NCBI GenBank assembly: GCA_022376925.1
Contig: JAIOJX010000026.1
Location: 253,763,330 to 253,827,329, forward strand
Source of the DNA: Tragulus kanchil
Taxonomy: Eukaryota > Chordata > Mammalia > Artiodactyla > Tragulidae
Length of the DNA stretch: 64,000 nt
Reading direction: 5' to 3'
Under the pieces are notes generated by a model. That model did no database searches, had not been told where the DNA came from, and saw only the letters and a list, made by a program, of their open reading frames with translations. Position numbers and translations under genes: made by a program. Position 1 is the stretch's first letter; each line of letters begins with the position of its first letter. Positions 57,297-64,000 of the stretch are shown in pieces.

Positions 57297-58363
57297 ACAC
57301 AGGGTGGGAGAAAATCACAGCAAATGAAACAATAGACAAAAAATTAATCTCCAAAATCTACAAGCAACTCAGACAAATCAGCACTGGAAAAACAAACAAC
57401 CCAATCAAAAAATGGGAAAAGGACCTAAACAGACACCTTTCCAACGATGACATACAGATGGCCCAAAAGCACATGAAACGATGCTCAACTTCACTAATAA
57501 TTAAGTGAAATGCAAATCAAAACTACAATGAGATATCACCTCACACCCGTCAGAATGGCCATCATCCACAAATCGACAGACAATAAATGCTGGAGAGGCT
57601 GCGGAGAAAAGGGAACACTCCTGCACTGCTGGTGGGAATATCAATTGATACAGCCTCTATGGAAGACAGTCTGGAGATTTCTTAAAAAACTAAAAATAGA
57701 CGCACCATATGACCCAGCAATCCCACTCTTAGGCTTATACCCTGATGAAATCAAATCTGAAAGAAGCACCTGTACCCCAATGTTCATTGCAGCTCTCTAT
57801 ACAATAGCTAGAACATGGAAGGAACCTAGATGCCCATCAACGAACGAATGGATACAAAAGTTCTGGTACATATATACAATGGAATACTACACAGCTGTAA
57901 AGAGAAATGCAGAAGAATCAGCCCTAATGAGGTGGCTGGATCTAGAACATATCATCAAAAGTGAAGTCAGTCAGAAAGACAAGGACAAATACAGTATATT
58001 AACACATATATATGGAATCTAGTAGGATGGTGATGATGGCAGATACAGTGAAGCGACGGAAAGACAGACATGGACAGTGGACATATGGACATTGTGGGGA
58101 AGGAACAGAGGGTGGGAGGCGTAAAGGAAGTAGCATGAAGGCCTATACTGTCATAAGTGAAGAAAATAGCCCTAGTCATTGCTCTGTGAGAAAAGGGGAC
58201 CCTTCAGGGGTGCTGTGTGATGGTTGGGAGGGGTGGGAAGTGGGGGATATACATATGACTAATCTGGGAACATACATATCTGTAAACAACAAAACTGTCA
58301 AAGTTAAAAGCAAATTAAAGCTTTAAAAATAATAATAAAAAAATAAACCCTAAAAAAAAAAAA
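57297..58363 (+). mobile_element. 5'-truncated L1 insertion with poly(A)
   Basis: About 1.07 kb: end of ORF2, 3' UTR ('cgacggaaagacagacatgg', 'ctgtgagaaaaggggaccct') and A-rich tail ending 58352-58366. AAAGCAATA before it (57289-57297) and after it (58364-58372) fits a target-site duplication. Relatively young: a 170-codon ORF2 frame is still open. Confidence 0.9.
57510..58022 (+). pseudogene. L1 ORF2p C-terminal remnant
   Basis: The 170-aa frame contains the L1 ORF2 C-terminal landmarks [38 protein letters not shown] and [13 protein letters not shown]. The endonuclease and reverse transcriptase domains are absent because the insertion is 5'-truncated. Not functional. The first copy encodes only the first part (56363-56674) before the junction scrambles it. 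Confidence 0.88.
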
Positions 58364-58372
58364 AAAGCAATA

Positions 58373-58997
58373 GGTAGCACTGCTAATTGAAAGAGAAAAA
58401 AAAAAAAAAAACTACTCAATAAGAAAAGTAGTAAGTAGCCATTTACTTATTTGGTAAATATTTACTGATCCCCATTCCTCCAGTTGCTTCACCACTCTCT
58501 CCACCCTACTTTGAGCCCTAGAGGCAGACTCATAATACTCTGCTTCGGAAGGAGCCTCCTCCCTCTGGCTTCCTGTGGAGTCCACTCAGAGGGACTCACA
58601 GGAAATCCAAAAATGGGAGCAAAGTGAGAGATGTCTGTCTAAGGTGGGCTGGCCGTGGTGCTTGGCTGGAGGCCATAGCTCCTCTCAGGCAGCCCTCTTT
58701 GCAGGGCTGCCCTTCTGGGAACTGCTCCCTCCTCTAGCCCTTCAGACCCTGTGAAGTAAAAATACCCATCTTTTGTTGGCCTTGGAACATGTCATTATCC
58801 CTTTTTGGTTTCCCTAAGTCCTGCCAACACATTGGTAAATATCCTTGTTTATTAAACATCCTTTAAATACCAACTTTAAGTATTCCATATGTTTCCTGTC
58901 AAAACTTTGACAACTATAATCACAAATCTGTCCAGACACAGTCTCAGGCCCTTAGAGACCTCCAGCTAATCCTAAGAAATACAGTTCTTAGAAACAC
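58373..58997. other. No gene recognised
   Basis: A second A-run (58398-58410), then single-copy sequence including a GC-richer patch (58550-58740). Nothing recognised. Confidence 0.4.
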
Positions 58998-61158
58998 AGT
59001 CCTTTAAAAATATTTAATTACTTTCCAATAATAATGCTCCATCTACATGCTACTCAAAAAATTACGAGTAAAATTTTCATTTCAATGGGTCTCTCATTTC
59101 TATATGGATTATACTAGTTATACTTAACTTCAATATTTTGTTTCTGTACTTTATGAACTGCATACATGACAAAGATAAACTAGCTTAATAGTAATGATGG
59201 CCTCCTAGGCATGAACAAGGAGTCTAATGGTAAAGCCACAGATTGAGAAAATTATGGAGGTAGTTTAGACTAAAAGCCCCTTTTTATCCGAATCACGTAT
59301 GTATTTTAAGCAGAAGCATTTCATCCCTAAAGATTTCTGGCTGTGCTTCACACTTCTCTTTATCATGTTAGAAAACAAAAGACATGGTTTCAATTTAATA
59401 AGCATTTATTTAACTACTTGCTATCGTGAAGCATGGCAATAGATGCACAAATGAACAAAGATATACTTCTTGATTATTAAGTCATTCACATACACATACG
59501 ACTTCAGGCTATGCTTTTTCTTTCCTGATAATCTCTGACTTTTGCCATATTTTCTCCCTAACGTGTAAATCATATTATACTATAATATAAATCTATTATA
59601 TGTTATTTTCACTATATATGACTTTCAGTAAATTCCACTCAGTGAAAGTTCACATGTAATAAGGAAGGAGGAGAGATCAGATTGGTAAACTCTTTAGTCC
59701 CCATATTTTAAATAACTCAAACATGAGAGTGAGCAAAGATGACAGCTACCCAAGAGTGAGCATCTAACCCATGCAGAACTGGATAATCTGCCTGTACATT
59801 CTTTCAAACGTGAGTAAACTTTGCTCTAAAGCTTCGTGACATTTTGGAAAAGTTAGATAAAAGGCACTAAAACCAGAAACATTTAGTTTAGGAAGTAAAC
59901 TTGGATCAGGAAAAAAATTCCCTGTGTTTCTAACGATAATAATTACTCCTGTGCTTACTGGAACCCTGACTTTCCTTTAAGTCACTCTGACGGAATATCT
60001 ATGTTTTTAACTTAGACAAATAATGCACATGATTTCTAAAGTATCAAGCAGGCCTATCCTTACATGCTACTCAAAAATTACGAGTAAAATTTTCATTTCA
60101 AGTCCTTTAAAAATATTTAATTACTTTCCAATAATAATGCTCCATCTACATGCTACTCAAAAATTAGTAAAATTTTCATTTCAATGGGTCTCTCATTTCT
60201 ATATGGATTATACTAGTTATACTTAACTTCAATATTTTGTTTCTGTACTTTATGAACTGCATACATGACAAAGATAAACTAGCTTAATAGTAATGATGGC
60301 CTCCTAGGCATGAACAAGGAGTCTAATGGTAAAGCCACAGATTGAGAAAATTATGGAGGTAGTTTAGACTAAAAGCCCCTTTTTATCCGAATCACGTATG
60401 TATTTTAAGCAGAAGCATTTCATCCCTAAAGATTTCTGGCTGTGCTTCACACTTCTCTTTATCATGTTAGAAAACAAAAGACATGGTTTCAATTTAATAA
60501 GCATTTATTTAACTACTTGCTATGCGTGAAGCATGGCAATAGATGCACAAATGAACAAAGATATACTTCTTGATTATTAAGTCATTCACATACACATACG
60601 ACTTCAGGCTATGCTTTTTCTTTCCTGATAATCTCTGACTTTTGCCATATTTTCTCCCTAACGTGTAAATCATATTATACTATAATATAAATCTATTATA
60701 TGTTATTTTCACTATATATGACTTTCAGTAAATTCCACTCAGTGAAAGTTCACATGTAATAAGGAAGGAGGAGAGATCAGATTGGTAAACTCTTTAGTCC
60801 CCATATTTTAAATAACTCAAACATGAGAGTGAGCAAAGATGACAGCTACCCAAGAGTGAGCATCTAACCCATGCAGAACTGGATAATCTGCCTGTACATT
60901 CTTTCAAACGTGAGTAAACTTTGCTCTAAAGCTTCGTGACATTTTGGAAAAGTTAGATAAAAGGCACTAAAACCAGAAACATTTAGTTTAGGAAGTAAAC
61001 TTGGATCAGGAAAAAAATTCCCTGTGTTTCTAACGATAATAATTACTCCTGTGCTTACTGGAACCCTGACTTTCCTTTAAGTCACTCTGACGGAATATCT
61101 ATGTTTTTAACTTAGACAAATAATGCACATGATTTCTAAAGTATCAAGCAGGCCTATC
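58998..61158. repeat. Tandem duplication 22 of 23 (58998-60058 / 60101-61158)
   Basis: Offset 1103 falling to 1099 in the first 90 bases of the second copy, then 1100 after 'ctatcgtg' becomes 'ctatgcgtg'. The 42-base gap 60059-60100 is itself an extra copy of 59046-59084, so that short piece appears at 59046, 60062 and 60137. Confidence 0.95.
59080..60058. other. No gene recognised
   Basis: AT-rich, repeated at 60179-61158. A weak antisense L2-like piece lies at about 59398-59475. No coding or RNA signal. Confidence 0.45.
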
Positions 61159-61248
61159 TTTCCTGTAATAATTAAATAAGTAAAAAAAATTCAAATACAA
61201 AGTTGCTGCTGTGTTTGGGAAGAGACCCAGAGCAATTAACATATACAC

Positions 61249-61464
61249 ATGTGTTCTTTAGTCGCTAGGCCGTGTTCCAGTCTTTTGGCACTTCAAGGGC
61301 TGTAGCCCGGTCAGGTACTCTGTCTATGGGATTTCCAAGGCAAGAATACTGGAGTGGGGGTTACCATTTCCTTTTCAAGGGGATCTTCCTGGACCAGGGA
61401 CTGAACCTGTGTCTCCTGCATTGGCGGGGGTGGGTTCTTCACCACTGAGCCACCAGGGGAGCCC
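61249..61464 (-). mobile_element. Bov-tA SINE, antisense
   Basis: 'gtgttctttagtcgctaggc', 'gggctgtagcccggtcaggt', 'caaggcaagaatactggagt', 'ccactgagccaccaggggag'. Complete from tail to head. Confidence 0.93.
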
Positions 61465-61596
61465 ACAAACACATTGTTATTGGCCAAATATATTGCAGCA
61501 AAAAAAAAAAAAAACAATTTTTTTTTTTTGGCAACATGTTGTTTAGCATGATTCGCTCAAGCCACCAGAGAGCACTTTCTGGCCCAAGGAGTCAAC

Positions 61597-62715
61597 TGCT
61601 GTGTAAACAGGCGGCCTGAGAGGTTTTCAAACGGCATATATCTCCCCAGTCTTTAAACACCCCACCACCCTGGAAGCTTCCTTGACTGTGACACTTATCA
61701 CCTAATAATGGTCCACACACAACCTGTTTTCCTTACAATGTAGAGGCTGTAACACGTAACACAAGGATTTTAAATCACCCAACCACCCACGGGCCTTTCG
61801 GTCATTTCCTTTTATGCACATCAGGGCTTCCAGATAACACACTGAAGGAGGAAAACCAAGAGCTCTGAACCAATCAGCACTGACGCAGTGAGAACAAAAC
61901 AAACACAAAAAGCAGCTATAGTTGTACCTCTGCTCAATCACACACTCCTCAGAAGTTGGATGTAAATCTAGTATGACCAAATAAACTCACCCTTTCCAAC
62001 TGACTTAAGCAATTCTTTCACAAATGATTTTTGTTAATATCGAATGACTCTCTAATACACACCCTTTCTCCTGATGGCTCAACTTTAAACTATACTTTCA
62101 GTCAAAGATTTACACAGAAATATGTATATTCACTTAGGAGGCATTTTTACAGGAGAATGTTCTATAAACTGTGGGAAAATTACCCTCTCCTTTTTTTCTT
62201 AATATATCCCAATTTCTCCAGTATTTGATTTCCCTCAAGTAAGGTGTACAGCTAGGCCTGATCTTTCCAGCTAATACATTTAATGAATATATGATCCAAA
62301 CAGTATGATGGCAATGTTGCCTAGAAGGAGCACAATGGGCTGGTGGATGCCTCCTACTGTGTGTTTTCTTTCTTGGAGGTTTTCCATGTAATTGACTAAA
62401 ATGGAGCTCCTGAAACCTGACCCTGTATAAATGCAGAAGGCTGTCAACTATGTTCAAACAACATGTTAAAAAAACAAGGGCTTACAGACTAAAGTAGAGT
62501 GCTCAGCATTAAGCAGAAAAGTGGTTCCGATCAGGTTGGCACAGAGAAAGTTTAGCAAGAAGAATGTAGTCTGGAGTGTATCCTGACAGTGTGGGAAAGC
62601 TCCGCAGTGAGTGGGTTTTGTCCCCAGATCCATGACTGTAAAAACAAAGACCCTTAGGAATGTGGGAAAGGAAGAATTCAGAAGGAGAACAAGGCTGTGA
62701 GGAGGCCAGAAGCCA
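61597..62715. other. No gene recognised
   Basis: AT-rich, repeated at 62741-63853. Minus-strand frames of 92 and 107 aa recur unchanged in both copies because the DNA is duplicated, which is not evidence of coding. No repeat family recognised. Confidence 0.45.
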
Positions 62716-63853
62716 GGATGGGGGTGGTAGCGCATTTAAGTGCTGTGTAAACAGGCGGCCTGAGAGTTTTAAATATCTCCCCAGTCTTTAAACACCCCAC
62801 CACCCTGGAAGCTTCCTTGACTGTGACACTTATCACCTAATAATGGTCCACACACAACCTGTTTTCCTTACAATGTAGAGGCTGTAACACGTAACACAAG
62901 GATTTTAAATCACCCAACCACCCACGGGCCTTTCGGTCATTTCCTTTTATGCACATCAGGGCTTCCAGATAACACACTGAAGGAGGAAAACCAAGAGCTC
63001 TGAACCAATCAGCACTGACGCAGTGAGAACAAAACAAACACAAAAAGCAGCTATAGTTGTACCTCTGCTCAATCACACACTCCTCAGAAGTTGGATGTAA
63101 ATCTAGTATGACCAAATAAACTCACCCTTTCCAACTGACTTAAGCAATTCTTTCACAAATGATTTTTGTTAATATCGAATGACTCTCTAATACACACCCT
63201 TTCTCCTGATGGCTCAACTTTAAACTATACTTTCAGTCAAAGATTTACACAGAAATATGTATATTCACTTAGGAGGCATTTTTACAGGAGAATGTTCTAT
63301 AAACTGTGGGAAAATTACCCTCTCCTTTTTTTCTTAATATATCCCAATTTCTCCAGTATTTGATTTCCCTCAAGTAAGGTGTACAGCTAGGCCTGATCTT
63401 TCCAGCTAATACATTTAATGAATATATGATCCAAACAGTATGATGGCAATGTTGCCTAGAAGGAGCACAATGGGCTGGTGGATGCCTCCTACTGTGTGTT
63501 TTCTTTCTTGGAGGTTTTCCATGTAATTGACTAAAATGGAGCTCCTGAAACCTGACCCTGTATAAATGCAGAAGGCTGTCAACTATGTTCAAACATCATG
63601 AAAAAAAAAAAAAAAGGGCTTACAGACTAAAGTAGAGTGCTCAGCATTAAGCAGAAAAGTGGTTCCGATCAGGTTGGCACAGAGAAAGTTTAGCAAGAAG
63701 AATGTAGTCTGGAGTGTATCCTGACAGTGTGGGAAAGCTCCGCAGTGAGTGGGTTTTGTCCCCAGATCCATGACTGTAAAAACAAAGACCCTTAGGAATG
63801 TGGGAAAGGAAGAATTCAGAAGGAGAACAAGGCTGTGAAGAGGCCAGAAGCCA
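61597..63853. repeat. Tandem duplication 23 of 23 (61597-62715 / 62741-63853)
   Basis: Offset 1144 falling to 1135: the second copy lacks nine bases within 40 bases of its start ('gaggttttcaaacggcatat' versus 'gagttttaaatat'). An A-run differs (7 at 62467, 15 at 63600). Filler 62716-62740. Confidence 0.95.
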
Positions 63854-64000
63854 TTGAGGATAAGGACGGCACAGGCACGGTAGCGGTACCCAGCGCATCT
63901 TCAGAGTCAAAACCAGAACGACAAAGCAGAATCACATCTGGACACTGTCCTGGCAACCCAGAAGTGGCTGTACTCAGGGAAGGAAGCGCGTAAGTCTGGC

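Larger units (their letters stand above)
55498..57792. repeat. Tandem duplication 21 of 23 (55498-56639 / 56645-57792)
   Basis: Offset 1147. Within the last 60 bases of the first copy six bases are missing ('ctcttataccc' versus 'ctcttaggcttataccc') and one base differs ('caaaactg' versus 'caaatctg'). Filler 'tcatc'. The first copy ends inside an L1 ORF2 that is complete only in the second. Confidence 0.96.

Noticed and set aside
383..63853. A satellite array or new tandem-repeat system with a 1.1-kb period
   Set aside because: Units of different pairs are unrelated to each other, so there is no common monomer.
383..63853. Serial segmental duplication or a replication-based amplification mechanism
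   Set aside because: Constant length, near-identity, edge-concentrated errors and absence of a common junction motif fit overlap artefacts better. Spanning reads would be needed to revive this idea.

Overview
The window is nuclear DNA from a ruminant. It is AT-rich and gene-poor, and it is built from interspersed repeats: Bov-tA SINEs on both strands, fragments of the BovB (RTE) LINE, CHR-2-like tRNA-derived SINEs, 5'-truncated L1s, and older mammal-wide repeats (MIR, L2, a MaLR-type LTR, a hAT-like element). Bov-tA together with BovB points to Ruminantia; I cannot name the species. I found no protein-coding gene, no exon I would defend, and no tRNA, rRNA or CRISPR array. The longest open frames are L1 ORF2 or SINE translations, or chance frames.

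The dominant structure is 23 direct duplications of about 1.05 to 1.19 kb, spread from base 383 to 63853. In each, roughly 1.1 kb ends abruptly, sometimes with 1 to 50 unmatched bases, and the same 1.1 kb begins again. Copies differ only by homopolymer or small indels and rare substitutions, concentrated near the junctions. Unit content is unrelated from one duplication to the next. Junctions cut through SINEs and L1s that are whole only in the other copy. One model explains all of it, including nine short segments present three times: the window is about 24 overlapping contigs of 1.8 to 5.3 kb, each sharing about 1.1 kb with the next, laid end to end without collapsing the overlaps. Removing about 25.7 kb of redundancy would leave roughly 38 kb. 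I infer an assembly artefact, not a biological amplification.

Layout. 1-4601: an old antisense L1 with two CHR-2-like SINEs inserted in a row. 4602-8690: a MaLR-type LTR split by an L1, itself split by a Bov-tA. 8691-14906: unrecognised DNA, a BovB 3' fragment and a CHR-2-like SINE. 14907-20800: L2, MIR, Bov-tA and an L1 3' end. 20800-31671: Bov-tA, MIR, a CHR-2-like SINE and a BovB tail with a perfect 18-bp target-site duplication. 31672-42380: mostly unrecognised, with L2 and MIR. 42380-53232: an antisense L1 tail, Bov-tA, L2 and unrecognised DNA. 53233-64000: a young CHR-2-like SINE, a hAT-like element, Bov-tA, an L1 ORF2 3' end and unrecognised AT-rich DNA.

No genes work together here. 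The real biology is the nested retrotransposon history; the repeating 1.1-kb pattern is most likely technical.
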